Part shown: positions 51,472-60,021 of the stretch, one piece after another | How positions within the stretch are numbered: the first letter of the stretch is position 1 | Layout of the letters: the number at the start of each line of letters is the position of its first letter | Assembly (NCBI GenBank): GCA_040767925.1 | Contig: JAXGNN010000001.1 | Location: forward strand, 1-64,000 | Reading direction: 5' to 3' | Source: Phil1 sp040767925 | GTDB taxonomy: Bacteria > Bacillota > Clostridia > Christensenellales > CAG-138 | Length of the DNA: 64,000 bases | Program-made: the position numbers and the translations under genes | Notes under the pieces: generated by a model | The model's database searches: none | What the model saw: only the letters and a program-made list of their open reading frames with translations | What the model was told of the DNA's origin: nothing

Positions 51472-52875
51472 ATGAGGAAATCCGGATTGGCCGCCAGACC
51501 CATCACCGAGGCCAGGACCCGCCGTCCCCTAGCGCCGTCCCGGTTTTCCGGACTCGCGCGGCTCGCGCCCTATATCATGCGGCATTATCTGCGCTTTGCG
51601 CTCCGTTTTTGCGCCATAGAAATCCGCAAACCTGAAATCATACTTGACGCGCTTCGCGATTTTCAGGCCGGGCGCACGCGCCTGATCGTGGCCTTCCGCC
51701 ACGCCTACGGCGACGAACCGCAACTGCTTTTCCACGTCTTCAACAGCGTCATGCCGCGCCTCGCAAAGCGCGGCGGCAAGCCGCTGCGGCGCAGCCCGCG
51801 CGTGCGCATGGTGCACGACTATGCCGTCCCGCTTTGGGGGGGCGCGTTCATCCGCTTCATACTGCCGCGCTCGGGCGCAGTGCCGATCTACCATGTCAGG
51901 ACGGACAGGGCGAGCCTCAACGAGATCCGGAAAATCCTGTTGGACGACCCGTGCCCCCTGGCGCTCGCGCCCGAAGGTCAAATCTCATACCACAGCGAAA
52001 CGCTGCCGCGGATCGAACAGGGTACGGCGCGCATCGGATTCTGGTGCGCTTCCGATCTCATGAAGGCGAGGCGTACCGAGAAGGCGATGATCCTCCCGCT
52101 CTCCATCCATTACCGCTACGACCCGCGCGACGAGAAGAAGCTCCGCTCCGCCATCGCCCGCCTTTTTGCGCTGTGCGGCCTCCCCCCCTCCCCTGTCGCG
52201 CCCAACGATTTCGCGGGGCTGCAAGCTTGCATCGAGGCCATCGAGGCGTGCGTGCTCGAATTCGCGGAGGAGTTTTATGGAAAAACGTACGCCTCGACCC
52301 CGCAGGAATCCCCTCCGGGCGGCGCGGCCGATATGCAAAGCCGCTGGGCGGCGCTGCAGTTGACGGCGCTCGACACCGCCGAGCGGGCGCTGGGGCTTTC
52401 CGCCGTCGACGACATCGTGCAGCGCGTCTACCGCATCCGTCAGGAATGCTGGGACCGCATTTATCCGGAAACCCCGCTCGAGGGCCTCCCCCCCATCCCG
52501 CTGGCGCTGGCGCACCGGCGGGCGGGCGAAGCGTGGTTCGCGATGCGCCACATGGAATTCGTAGACCTGATGTGCTACTACGACGCCGCGTATCTCGCCG
52601 GCCGTCCGGCTTCAGGGGCCACGTACGACCGCATCGTAGAAACCGTCGTCAACCTTCAGGACCTCTGCGCCCGCCTCATGGGAGGCAACATCACGACGCG
52701 CCCCAACGTCATCCGCAAAAAGGCGGTGCTCGTGCCCGGCAACCCGATGGACCTGTCCGCCCGGCTGTCGGAATACCGCCGCAATCCCAAGCATGCCGCC
52801 CAGGAAGCGACGGACGAGCTTGCCCGATCTTTTGAAAACTGCATTAAGGAGTATCTTAATGAAAAAGAACGCTGA
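51472..52875 (+). CDS. PlsC-like acyltransferase
   Basis: A 467-residue protein whose N-terminal half (residues ~55-260) resembles glycerophosphate acyltransferases. VAFRHAYGDEPQLLFH is a divergent HX4D-type block, and LALAPEGQISYHSETLPRIEQG matches the phosphate-binding PEGxxS block. The C-terminal half (~275-467) is helical and not recognised. It may acylate a lysolipid or glycolipid. The gene overlaps the MFS gene by 17 bp, so the two products probably act together on the same compound. Confidence 0.65.
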   Translation: MRKSGLAARPITEARTRRPLAPSRFSGLARLAPYIMRHYLRFALRFCAIEIRKPEIILDALRDFQAGRTRLIVAFRHAYGDEPQLLFHVFNSVMPRLAKRGGKPLRRSPRVRMVHDYAVPLWGGAFIRFILPRSGAVPIYHVRTDRASLNEIRKILLDDPCPLALAPEGQISYHSETLPRIEQGTARIGFWCASDLMKARRTEKAMILPLSIHYRYDPRDEKKLRSAIARLFALCGLPPSPVAPNDFAGLQACIEAIEACVLEFAEEFYGKTYASTPQESPPGGAADMQSRWAALQLTALDTAERALGLSAVDDIVQRVYRIRQECWDRIYPETPLEGLPPIPLALAHRRAGEAWFAMRHMEFVDLMCYYDAAYLAGRPASGATYDRIVETVVNLQDLCARLMGGNITTRPNVIRKKAVLVPGNPMDLSARLSEYRRNPKHAAQEATDELARSFENCIKEYLNEKER

Positions 52876-54253
52876 CCGGCCCGCCGCGCGGGCGGATGCC
52901 AAGCTGCCGTTTCGCGTCAAGGCAGGCTTTGGGATCGGGGATCTCGGGGGCAACCTGTTCTTCACCGCGATGGGTTCCTACTCGCTCATTTTCCTGACCG
53001 ACACCGTGGGGCTCCCGGCCGCGCTCGCCGGCGCCGCCCTATTGATCGGCAAAATCTGGGACGCCGCCGTAGACCCGTTTATCGGCTTCTACTCCGACCG
53101 CACGCGCTCCCGCTGGGGGCGCCGCCGTCCCTGGCTGCTCCTCGGCGCGCTGCCGCTGCTGCTGACGATGTGGCTGTTCTTCTCCACGCCGGATTTCAGG
53201 AACTCCCCGGCGCTGGGATGCGTCTGGGCGACGTTCGCGCTCTGTCTGCTGAACACCGCCTACTCGGCCGTCAACATCCCCTACGGCGCGCTCACGCCCG
53301 AGCTTACGAAGGATTATACGGAGCGCACGAGCCTCAACGGCTTCCGTTTCGGCTTCGCCGTCGTCGGCACGATACTGGGCGCGGCGGCCGTGCAGCCCAT
53401 CGTGGACCTCGTCGGCGAACCCCACAGGGGGTTTTCCGTCGTGGGCCTCATTTTCGGCGTCATCATGGCGGCGACGATCCTGGCGACGTTCTTTGCTGTG
53501 CGCGAGCCCGGCCACGGCGGCGCGCCGATGAAAAAGCAGGAGTTCCTGCCCACGTTCTTCGGCGTGCTCACGGACAGGGTCTATTTGCGGCTCGCGTGCG
53601 TTTACATGCTCAACCTCATCGGCATCACCTTCGTGCAGTCCATGATCGTCTACTATTTTAAATACTTCTACCGGGAAGACGTTTCCATCGCCTTATTGAT
53701 CCTGCTCGGCGTGGCGATGCTCTGCGTGCCGGTATCGGTGCTCGTTTCCAGGCGCGTCGGCAAGAAACGCACCTACCAGCTCGCCCTCATGATCCTCGCC
53801 GCCGCCTGCATGGCCATCTTTTTCCTCGGGCACATCCTCGGCAAGAACTTCACGCTTATCATGATGGCGTTCGCGGGCGTCGGCATCGGCTTTGGGTACG
53901 TGCCTCCTTTCGCGATGCTTCCCGACGTCGTCGAGGCGGACGCCGTGCGCACGAAAACCCGCAAGGAGGGCGCGTACTACGGGATGTGGACGTTCTGCGC
54001 GCAACTCGGCGTGGCGCTGGCCGCGGCGGCCTCGGGCGCCTTGCTGGACATCGCCAAATACATCACGCCCGAATCCGCCGAGCAGTTCGTGGCGCAGCCG
54101 GATTCGGCTATGTTCATGATCCGGCTTTTGATGGGCCCCATCTCCGCGGCGATCTTCCTCTCGGGCATACTCCTGATACACCGCTACCCGATCGATGAAA
54201 GGACATACGAGGCCATCATCGCCGAAGGGGAAAATGCAGGCGCGGGCGCGTGA
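52859..54253 (+). CDS. MFS transporter, glycoside-pentoside-hexuronide symporter-like
   Basis: A 464-residue permease with about 12 membrane segments. GFGIGDLGGNLFFTAMGSY and KIWDAAVDPFIGFYSDRTRSR, followed by WGRRRPWLL, are GPH-family signatures, and NIPYGALTPELTKDYTERT marks segments 4-5. GPH members take up sugars or glycosides with Na+ or H+. ATG 52859 follows AAGGAGTATCTTA inside the end of the acyltransferase gene. The substrate is unknown; coupling to an acyltransferase leaves open that it moves a lipid-linked or acylated sugar. Confidence 0.88.
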   Translation: MKKNADRPAARADAKLPFRVKAGFGIGDLGGNLFFTAMGSYSLIFLTDTVGLPAALAGAALLIGKIWDAAVDPFIGFYSDRTRSRWGRRRPWLLLGALPLLLTMWLFFSTPDFRNSPALGCVWATFALCLLNTAYSAVNIPYGALTPELTKDYTERTSLNGFRFGFAVVGTILGAAAVQPIVDLVGEPHRGFSVVGLIFGVIMAATILATFFAVREPGHGGAPMKKQEFLPTFFGVLTDRVYLRLACVYMLNLIGITFVQSMIVYYFKYFYREDVSIALLILLGVAMLCVPVSVLVSRRVGKKRTYQLALMILAAACMAIFFLGHILGKNFTLIMMAFAGVGIGFGYVPPFAMLPDVVEADAVRTKTRKEGAYYGMWTFCAQLGVALAAAASGALLDIAKYITPESAEQFVAQPDSAMFMIRLLMGPISAAIFLSGILLIHRYPIDERTYEAIIAEGENAGAGA

Positions 54254-54273
54254 GCTTCGCGATGTGACCGGCC

Positions 54274-54302
54274 TTGATATCTTGGCAGGTTCTGGGTATA
54301 GT
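54274..54302 (+). promoter_or_regulatory. Promoter for the DUF1858-DUF438 pair
   Basis: TTGATA (54274-54279), a 17-bp spacer and TATAGT (54297-54302) precede the first gene by about 100 bp. Confidence 0.65.
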
Positions 54303-54403
54303 ATATTTACGACGGAAGGATTGACGGGCATCCCGGCGCAAGCTTTATCGGCCGATGCCTATGGAAACGCATAAGAAAACAAGAAAAAGGAGACGATGCC
54401 GCC

Positions 54404-54664
54404 ATGCCGGAGAAGAGGATTGACCTTTCAAAAACCGTATTCGACCTGTGCAGCCGGGATCCCGCCGTGGCCGATATTCTGGCGGGGTTGGGGTTTACCG
54501 ATATCACAAAGCCCGGCATGCTGCAGACGGCGGGGCGGTTCATGACGATCCCCAAGGGAGCAGCCTTGAAGCGCATCGATCTCTCGCTGGTTCGGCAGGC
54601 TTTTGCCGAGCGGGGATATGAAGTACTGGAAGGAGATAAAGAGCATGAGCGAACTGATCAATAA
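54404..54664 (+). CDS. DUF1858-domain protein
   Basis: An 86-residue protein with the DUF1858 pattern IDLSKTVFDLCSRDPAVADILAGLGF, then a middle part ending MTIPKGAALKRIDL. DUF1858 occurs fused to hybrid-cluster or hemerythrin-type proteins and is thought to be a small ligand- or metal-related helical module. The conserved cysteine of the DUF1858-fused ScdA N-terminus is not present in the expected place. It overlaps the next gene by 20 bp. Expression with DUF438 is typical. Confidence 0.85.
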   Translation: MPEKRIDLSKTVFDLCSRDPAVADILAGLGFTDITKPGMLQTAGRFMTIPKGAALKRIDLSLVRQAFAERGYEVLEGDKEHERTDQ

Positions 54665-55844
54665 CCGCGAATACCGAAAAAACACGCTGAAAGGCATCAT
54701 CGCGCAGCTGCATGATGGAAAAACGGTGGACGAGGTCCGCCAGCAGTTCCAGGAGACCTTCGACGGCGTTTCCGCCGAGGAGATCTCGCAGGCCGAGCAG
54801 GCGCTCATCCGGGACGGCATGCCGGTCGCCGAGGTGCAGAGGCTGTGCGACGTGCACGCGGCAGTGTTCAAGGGTTCCATCGAGGACATTCACCGGCCGA
54901 CGGATTTATCCGCCATCCCCGGCCATCCCGTCAACACCATCAAACAGGAGAATCGCGCAATCGAGGAATTGATCGCGAAGCTGCGCGGCCTGTTGTCAAA
55001 AGACGCGGACAGCGGCACGCGGCCGCGCTTTCAAGAAGGGCTGGATGAGCTCTCGAACGGGATAGACATCCATTACAAGAAAAAGGAGAACCTCCTGTTC
55101 CCCTATATGGAGCAGTACGGCATCACCGCGCCGCCCAAGGTGATGTGGGGCGTGGACGACGAGATTCGCGGCCTGCTGCGCGCCGCGCAGTCCGCCTCCA
55201 AAGAAGAACTGCTGCAAAAGGCGGAAGAGGCGTTCACCAAGACCGTTGATATGGTCTTTAAGGAAGAGAACATCATGCTGCCCATCCTGCAGGAAAACCT
55301 GACGCAGGACGAGTGGAAGAAAGTGGCCGACGAAAGCGCCGAATTCGGATACTGCCTGATCGGCGGCGTCCTCCGATGGAAGCCGCAGTCCTCCGGCTCG
55401 GCCGAGGCCGAACGGCGTCCGGGCGAAAGGGCGGCGGAAGGCGTCGTGACCCTGCCGACGGGCTCCTTCACCGTACGGGAACTGACCTGCCTTCTCGACA
55501 CGCTGCCCTTCGACATCACCTTTGTGGGCAAGGACGACCTGGTGCGCTATTTCTCGCAGGGGAGCGAGCGCATCTTCCCGAGAACGCCGTCCGTCATCGG
55601 CCGGAACGTATCCAACTGCCATCCGCCCGCCAGCGTGCATGTGGTGGAGAAGCTGGTGGAGGATTTCAAGAGCGGCGCTAAGGCCAGCGAGGATTTTTGG
55701 ATTCACCTGGGCGGCAAATACATCCTGATCCGCTATTTCGCCGTGCGCGACGCGAAGGGCGAATATTTGGGCGTGCTTGAAGTGACGCAGAACATCGCGC
55801 CCATACAGGAAATCACGGGAGAAAAACGCCTCCTCTCGGATTGA
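54645..55844 (+). CDS. DUF438 / hemerythrin / PAS protein
   Basis: A 399-residue protein. DUF438 occupies residues ~5-75, with KNTLKGIIAQLHDGKTVDEV. A hemerythrin-like HHE domain (~85-240) carries IDIHYKKKENLLFPYMEQYG and FKEENIMLPILQENL, with GHPVNTIKQENRAIEELI before it. A PAS domain (~285-395) follows, with FDITFVGKDDLVRYFSQG and NVSNCHPPASVHVVEKLVE. Such proteins may sense O2, NO or redox through a di-iron site and pass this to the PAS domain. ATG 54645 follows AAGGAGATAAAGAGC. Confidence 0.9.
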   Translation: MSELINNREYRKNTLKGIIAQLHDGKTVDEVRQQFQETFDGVSAEEISQAEQALIRDGMPVAEVQRLCDVHAAVFKGSIEDIHRPTDLSAIPGHPVNTIKQENRAIEELIAKLRGLLSKDADSGTRPRFQEGLDELSNGIDIHYKKKENLLFPYMEQYGITAPPKVMWGVDDEIRGLLRAAQSASKEELLQKAEEAFTKTVDMVFKEENIMLPILQENLTQDEWKKVADESAEFGYCLIGGVLRWKPQSSGSAEAERRPGERAAEGVVTLPTGSFTVRELTCLLDTLPFDITFVGKDDLVRYFSQGSERIFPRTPSVIGRNVSNCHPPASVHVVEKLVEDFKSGAKASEDFWIHLGGKYILIRYFAVRDAKGEYLGVLEVTQNIAPIQEITGEKRLLSD

Positions 55845-55901
55845 CGGGATGAACGCCGCGTCCGGCAAGCGGGCAAAAGATCAACATTCCCAGACACGAC
55901 G

Positions 55902-55931
55902 AACCCGCCCCTCAGGGAGAGGCGGGTTTTG
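55902..55931. terminator. Terminator between convergent operons
   Basis: AACCCGCC/GGCGGGTT is followed by TTGCTG, between the DUF438 gene (plus) and the dehydrogenase operon (minus). Confidence 0.75.
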
Positions 55932-55961
55932 CTGTTCGCAAAAGCGTTCCTCGGGTCAGCG

Positions 55962-56468
55962 TCAGCGCGGAAGCCTTTTTATGCTGATGGCCTCATAAAA
56001 ATGCGCCTTTGGATATTCGACGGTAACCAGCGCGGTCCGGTCGTAAACCTTGGGCGCGCGCACCTTGAGCACGGTGCCTTCGCAGACGGGTTCGCCGTGC
56101 CGGTCGACCACCTCGACGGCGTCGCCGACTTTCGGCAGCGGCAGGTATTCGTACGGAAAGGTGATGGTCGCCGTGCTTTCGCTGTATGTATAATCCTTGA
56201 TGTAAATCGCGAGGCCGGGACACGCCGCCACGCACGAGCCGCACGCCGTGCATCCCTCAAGGTCTATCCTCGGCAGGTTGGTGATGGGCTCGCCGACATG
56301 GATGATGCCTCTGGGGCAGGCCGATTCGCAGGGATTGCAGGGGATCTCCTCGACGCATTCGATGACGGCGACCGGGCCGCGCATAAACTGCTCCTCGCTC
56401 GGAAACGCGGGCGAGGCGGCAAGCTCCTCGAGCGAAGGCGCGCCGGTTTTTTTCAGCGGGCCGCTCAT
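55962..56468 (-). CDS. 4Fe-4S dicluster protein, dehydrogenase subunit
   Basis: A 168-residue ferredoxin-like protein. The two cluster motifs are CNPCESACPRG (residues ~44-54) and CTACGSCVAACPG (~73-85), and an unusual ~75-residue beta-rich C-terminal extension follows. It overlaps the flavoprotein gene by 4 bp. It probably carries electrons from the flavoprotein to a soluble ferredoxin or the membrane. The substrate oxidised by the complex is unknown. It is the last gene of the operon. Confidence 0.85.
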   Translation of the reverse strand: MSGPLKKTGAPSLEELAASPAFPSEEQFMRGPVAVIECVEEIPCNPCESACPRGIIHVGEPITNLPRIDLEGCTACGSCVAACPGLAIYIKDYTYSESTATITFPYEYLPLPKVGDAVEVVDRHGEPVCEGTVLKVRAPKVYDRTALVTVEYPKAHFYEAISIKRLPR

Positions 56469-57565
56469 GAGATCACCTCTTTTCCCTTCTGAAGCATATA
56501 GTCCTTCGCTTCGCGCCGCTTAGCCCCGAAATAGCCGCTGCGCAGCGCGTTGAGGCTCTCCCATATGGCGGCGGAGCGCTCGCGCGCTTCCTCGGCCGTC
56601 AGGCAGCCCAGCTCCGCCGCGGCGTTCACGCCCGCCAGCCGCCCTTCCTCCATGGCCGTGCTTGCTTCCTCCACGCCCGAAACATCGCCCGCCACGAAAA
56701 TATCGGGCTGCGTGGTGCGCATGGCGGCGTCGTGGATGGGCAGGTGCCCGCCGAGCGCGGGCACGAAATCGAATTGACAGCCCGCGAGCCACGCGAGCTC
56801 CGTCAGCGGCGTAAGGCCCGTGGCGAGGCAGATGGTGTCCGCCTCGAGCGTGAACTCGGTGCCGAGCACCTGACGGAACGACGCGTCTATGCCGATGAGC
56901 TCCACGGCCTCCACCCGATCCGTGCCGATCGCGCGTTTGATCGTGTGCGCAGTATAGAACGGCACGCCCGCGCGCCGCACCTTCGCGGTATGCACGCCGT
57001 AGCCGCCCAGGGCGGGAAGGGCTTCCACGATGGCCGCCACCTCCGCACCCGCCTGCAAAAGCTGGTAGGAGACGATCACGCCCACGTTCCCCGATCCCAC
57101 CATCACCACCCGCTTTCCGGGCAGGACGCGGCTGACGTTGATCAGGGTCTGCGCCGCGCCAGCGCCCATGACGCCCGGCAATTCCCAGCCGGGAAAGGCG
57201 AGCGCGTTCTCGGTGGCGCCCGTCGCCAGGATGATTTTTTTCGCCCGCACCATCTCGGTGCGCGCCCCGTTGCGCACCACCCAAAGATCGTGCCCGTTTT
57301 GCAGGCCGCACACTTCGCTGCCGAGCCACACGTTGATGCCCAGCTCCTTGGTTTGCGCCAGAAGCTCCGTGCCGATATTCATGCCCCGCGTGCCCGCCTT
57401 ATGCGCGCGCGAGCCGAAAAACTTGTGAATTTGCTTAAAGAGCTGCCCGCCGGGCCGCGCGTTTTCGTCGATGAGCAGCACATCCGCTCCGGCCCGCTTG
57501 GCCTCGATGGCCGCGGAGAGGCCCGCCGGACCCGCGCCGACGATTGCCAGATCAGTTTGGGTCAT
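56465..57565 (-). CDS. FAD/NAD(P)-dependent oxidoreductase, dehydrogenase alpha subunit type
   Basis: A 366-residue flavoprotein with two Rossmann folds: DLAIVGAGPAGLSAAIEA (FAD) and MVGSGNVGVIVSYQLLQA (NAD(P)), followed by ATGLTPLTELAW and FVAGDVSGVEEASTAMEEGR. It resembles the pyridine-nucleotide-disulfide-oxidoreductase subunit of hydrogen-cyanide-synthase/opine-oxidase type dehydrogenases (HcnB, OoxA), but without their fused ferredoxin and BFD domains, which are separate genes here. ATG 57565 follows AAAGGGAACAGCC. It overlaps the 2Fe-2S gene by 14 bp. Confidence 0.85.
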   Translation of the reverse strand: MTQTDLAIVGAGPAGLSAAIEAKRAGADVLLIDENARPGGQLFKQIHKFFGSRAHKAGTRGMNIGTELLAQTKELGINVWLGSEVCGLQNGHDLWVVRNGARTEMVRAKKIILATGATENALAFPGWELPGVMGAGAAQTLINVSRVLPGKRVVMVGSGNVGVIVSYQLLQAGAEVAAIVEALPALGGYGVHTAKVRRAGVPFYTAHTIKRAIGTDRVEAVELIGIDASFRQVLGTEFTLEADTICLATGLTPLTELAWLAGCQFDFVPALGGHLPIHDAAMRTTQPDIFVAGDVSGVEEASTAMEEGRLAGVNAAAELGCLTAEEARERSAAIWESLNALRSGYFGAKRREAKDYMLQKGKEVIS

Positions 57566-57887
57566 GGCTGTTCCCTTTCTGCCACTCGCCCATGCCGTGC
57601 TGCGTATCGACGCGCATGCCTTCACGCACCTGCGTGATGCAGGTGCGGATGTTCGGCACGCCGTCGACCGTCATGACGCAGTCCGTGCAGCGGCCTATGG
57701 CGCAGTACACCCCGCGCGGCTTATGCGCGTGCGGCGTATAGCGGAATTTATAGATGCCGTTGGCGATGAGGGCGGCGGCGATCATCTCGCCCTCGCGCGC
57801 GGTCACGGGTTGGCCGTCCACGAAAATCCGCACTTCCCTCGCCGGCGGTTCGTCTCCTAAGATGGGATGCTCGGGCACCCTGTTCAT
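57552..57887 (-). CDS. 2Fe-2S ferredoxin-like dehydrogenase subunit (HcnA type)
   Basis: A 111-residue protein with a plant-type [2Fe-2S] motif: YCAIGRCTDCVMTVDGVPN then RTC (C-x4-C-x2-C-x12-C). FVDGQPVTAREGEMIAAALI near the start is the beta-grasp fold. It corresponds to the gamma (HcnA-like) subunit of multisubunit amino-acid dehydrogenases. It overlaps dapA by 4 bp and the flavoprotein gene by 14 bp, so these genes are tightly coupled. Confidence 0.87.
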   Translation of the reverse strand: MNRVPEHPILGDEPPAREVRIFVDGQPVTAREGEMIAAALIANGIYKFRYTPHAHKPRGVYCAIGRCTDCVMTVDGVPNIRTCITQVREGMRVDTQHGMGEWQKGNSHDPN

Positions 57888-58774
57888 GCGTTTCCCTCCG
57901 CAAGTAAGCCGAGCGCGACAAGCTCCTTGCGCAGCGTCTCCACCACCGCGGGCGATGGTGGCGCGAGGGGGAGCCTCGTATGCCCCACCTCAAGCCCCAG
58001 GAGGTTCAGCGCGGCCTTGATGGGGATAGGGTTGGCGGTCATGAAGAGCTTTTCGACGATATTCACGAGCTTAAGGTGCTGCTCGAACGCCTCCGCCACG
58101 CGTCCTGCGAGGTAGCACTCGATCATCCGGCTGATTTCGCGGCCCACCACCTGGGAGGCCACCGAAACCACGCCGTATCCGCCCACCGCGAGCGTGGGCA
58201 GTATCTGCGCGTCCTCGCCGGTATAGACGGTGAAATCGGCGCCGGCGTCGCGCACCACCTTCGAGAGCTGCACCAGGTCGCCAGACGCCTCTTTGAGCGC
58301 GGTGATGTTAGGTATTCTGGAAAGCGCAACCGAGGTCTCGGCCGTCATGTTGGCGGCCGTGCGCCCGGGCACGTTATAGAGCATGATGGGCAGCGGCGTC
58401 GACTCCGCGAGCGCCGCAAAGTGCGCGTAGATGGATTCCTGATTGGGCTTGTTGTAGTACGGCACCACCGCAAGCAGGCCGTCCACGCCGCAATCCAGCG
58501 CGCGGCGCGCGTTCTCTATGGATGCGGCGGTCGAATTCGTGCCAACGCCTGCGATGACGGGCACATCCACCGCCTTTTTTATCGCGGTAAAGAGCTTTTC
58601 CTTCTCCGCTGCGGTCAGGGTGGGCGACTCGCCTGTCGTGCCGCTCACCACGAGCGCGGTGGTGCCCTCCTCCACAAAACGCCGCGCGACTTCGGCGGAT
58701 TTTTCATAATTCACAGCGCCCTTTTCGTCCATGGGCGTAACCATCGCGGTTATAAGCCTGCCCCAGCTTTTCAT
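57884..58774 (-). CDS. dapA: DapA-family lyase (4-hydroxy-tetrahydrodipicolinate synthase type)
   Basis: A 296-residue class I aldolase. All key residues of dihydrodipicolinate synthase are visible: GTTGESPTL, PYYNKPNQE, the Tyr/Arg carboxylate site MLYNVPGRTAAN, the Schiff-base lysine in ITALKEASGD and GGYGVVSVAS. By motif it condenses pyruvate with aspartate semialdehyde for lysine and dipicolinate. By context, inside an amino-acid dehydrogenase operon, it could instead be a related deaminase/lyase, as in bacterial hydroxyproline clusters. The YN-PxR motif with Arg argues for true DapA. Overlap with the 2Fe-2S gene supports functional coupling. Confidence 0.85.
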   Translation of the reverse strand: MKSWGRLITAMVTPMDEKGAVNYEKSAEVARRFVEEGTTALVVSGTTGESPTLTAAEKEKLFTAIKKAVDVPVIAGVGTNSTAASIENARRALDCGVDGLLAVVPYYNKPNQESIYAHFAALAESTPLPIMLYNVPGRTAANMTAETSVALSRIPNITALKEASGDLVQLSKVVRDAGADFTVYTGEDAQILPTLAVGGYGVVSVASQVVGREISRMIECYLAGRVAEAFEQHLKLVNIVEKLFMTANPIPIKAALNLLGLEVGHTRLPLAPPSPAVVETLRKELVALGLLAEGNA

Positions 58775-58824
58775 GCGGCTTTCCCTCCTTCTATAAATTG
58801 CGCCTCACCGGCGCCTTTGGCCGT

Positions 58825-59079
58825 TTATTCCAAGATTTCCGCCTTTACGGGGCGGACGGGCTGCCGGTATGTGGCGGGCGCGATGTCCTTGAGCGGCATA
58901 CCCGTTTTTTCAGCCAGGATCCGCTCCGTCAAGCGCCTGCAGGTACGCCCCTGGCACAGGCCCATGCCCGCCCGGGTAAACCTTTTAAGTTCGTTCATCG
59001 TCACGGCCCCATCCTCGATGGCGGCTTCTATTTCGCTGCGCGTGACCTCCTCGCAGCGGCAGATGATTTCGTCGCACAT
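58825..59079 (-). CDS. BFD-like 2Fe-2S protein
   Basis: An 84-residue bacterioferritin-associated-ferredoxin-like domain protein: Cys7 and Cys9 (IICRCEEVTRSEI) and Cys42 and Cys47 (GLCQGRTCRRL) give the C-x-C...C-x4-C pattern. In opine and D-amino-acid dehydrogenases this domain is fused to the flavoprotein and binds a [2Fe-2S] cluster; here it is a free subunit. The position between dapA and the regulator gene keeps it in the operon. The distance of 50 bp to dapA leaves room for an internal ribosome-binding site (GGAGGG). Confidence 0.85.
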   Translation of the reverse strand: MCDEIICRCEEVTRSEIEAAIEDGAVTMNELKRFTRAGMGLCQGRTCRRLTERILAEKTGMPLKDIAPATYRQPVRPVKAEILE

Positions 59080-59121
59080 GTCGCTTCCTCTTCTTTCACG
59101 CCTCCTGGAGGCGAAAGCCTT

Positions 59122-59859
59122 TTAATCTTCTTCCTGTTCGTAAAACATATCCCAGTAGCACACGACGTCCCTGATCAGGTTGTCGATGTGCTGTATCATA
59201 CATTGCTCTGCGGCGGACGGGTCGTGCGCCTTGAGCGCCGCGAACACTTCCAGGTGCGAGGACATATACACGGCGTTGACCTGCTTGCGGATGTGCTCGA
59301 ATATGGTCGTCTGCTGGCCGTAGCTGAACATCATCAGGTACAGCGACTCGAGCACCTTGTTGCGCGAAGCGCGGGCGATCGCCCAGTGGAAGCTGATGTC
59401 GTTGTTCGCGACGGATTCGCCGGCGGCGTGGCGCCTGCTCTGCTCGTTGAGTATCTCCTCCATGGCGGCGAGTTCCGTGTCCGTGATATTCTGGGCCGCC
59501 AGGCTCGCGGTTTCGCGCTCGATGGCCTTTCGCGCCTGCAGGACGAGTATGTAATCGTCCAGCACGGTGCTGGTGATCATCTGCTCGAGGGTTTCGCTGT
59601 GCTGCTTGATTTTATCCATCAGCTTCACGTTGCTCAGCGCCTCAAGCCCTTCCTGCGTGATGATGCGGCCGCTGTGCCCGTTTTTTTTCACGAACCCCTT
59701 GCTCTCAAGGCTGCTCAGAATGCGCCCTATGGTGGCCGAACTCACACTCATGCCCTTATTTTCAAGCTTCTCCACCAGGTTCCATGAGCCCAGGGGGACA
59801 TCCGAGCTTTTCAGGCACTCGAGCACCGCGATATCCTTCTTGAACAGTTTGTTCTTCAT
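59122..59859 (-). CDS. FCD-domain transcriptional regulator
   Basis: A 245-residue regulator. The N-terminal winged helix (residues ~5-70; WNLVEKLENKGMSVSSATIGRIL and GFVKKNGHSGRIITQEG) is of the NrpR/RNase R type rather than classical GntR. The C-terminal FCD domain (~100-240) holds LQARKAIERETASLAA, NDISFHWAIARASRNK, metal/ligand histidines and HLEVFAALKAHDPSAAEQ. FCD domains bind small acids. It probably represses the surrounding operon when substrate is absent; the palindrome at 63113-63130 is a candidate site. I chose ATG 59859. Confidence 0.85.
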   Translation of the reverse strand: MKNKLFKKDIAVLECLKSSDVPLGSWNLVEKLENKGMSVSSATIGRILSSLESKGFVKKNGHSGRIITQEGLEALSNVKLMDKIKQHSETLEQMITSTVLDDYILVLQARKAIERETASLAAQNITDTELAAMEEILNEQSRRHAAGESVANNDISFHWAIARASRNKVLESLYLMMFSYGQQTTIFEHIRKQVNAVYMSSHLEVFAALKAHDPSAAEQCMIQHIDNLIRDVVCYWDMFYEQEED

Positions 59860-59980
59860 CAAACAACTCGCTCCGGTCTAATGCATATTTTTGTCTCTAT
59901 ATGGAATTATACATCAAGCCGCCATGCGCCGTAAAATAGAATCGCAACCGCCCGGACGCGCCGCTACGCAGACGGAAGGA

Positions 59981-60007
59981 GGGAACGGCGCGCCACGCGC
60001 CGTTCCC
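59981..60007 (-). terminator. Hairpin after the symporter gene
   Basis: GGGAACGGCGCG/CGCGCCGTTCCC forms a 12-bp stem with a short loop, 14 bp past the symporter stop. The T run on the minus strand is weak (TCCTTCC), so it may only attenuate transcription into the regulator gene. Confidence 0.55.
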
Positions 60008-60021
60008 GGCCTTACTGTTTC

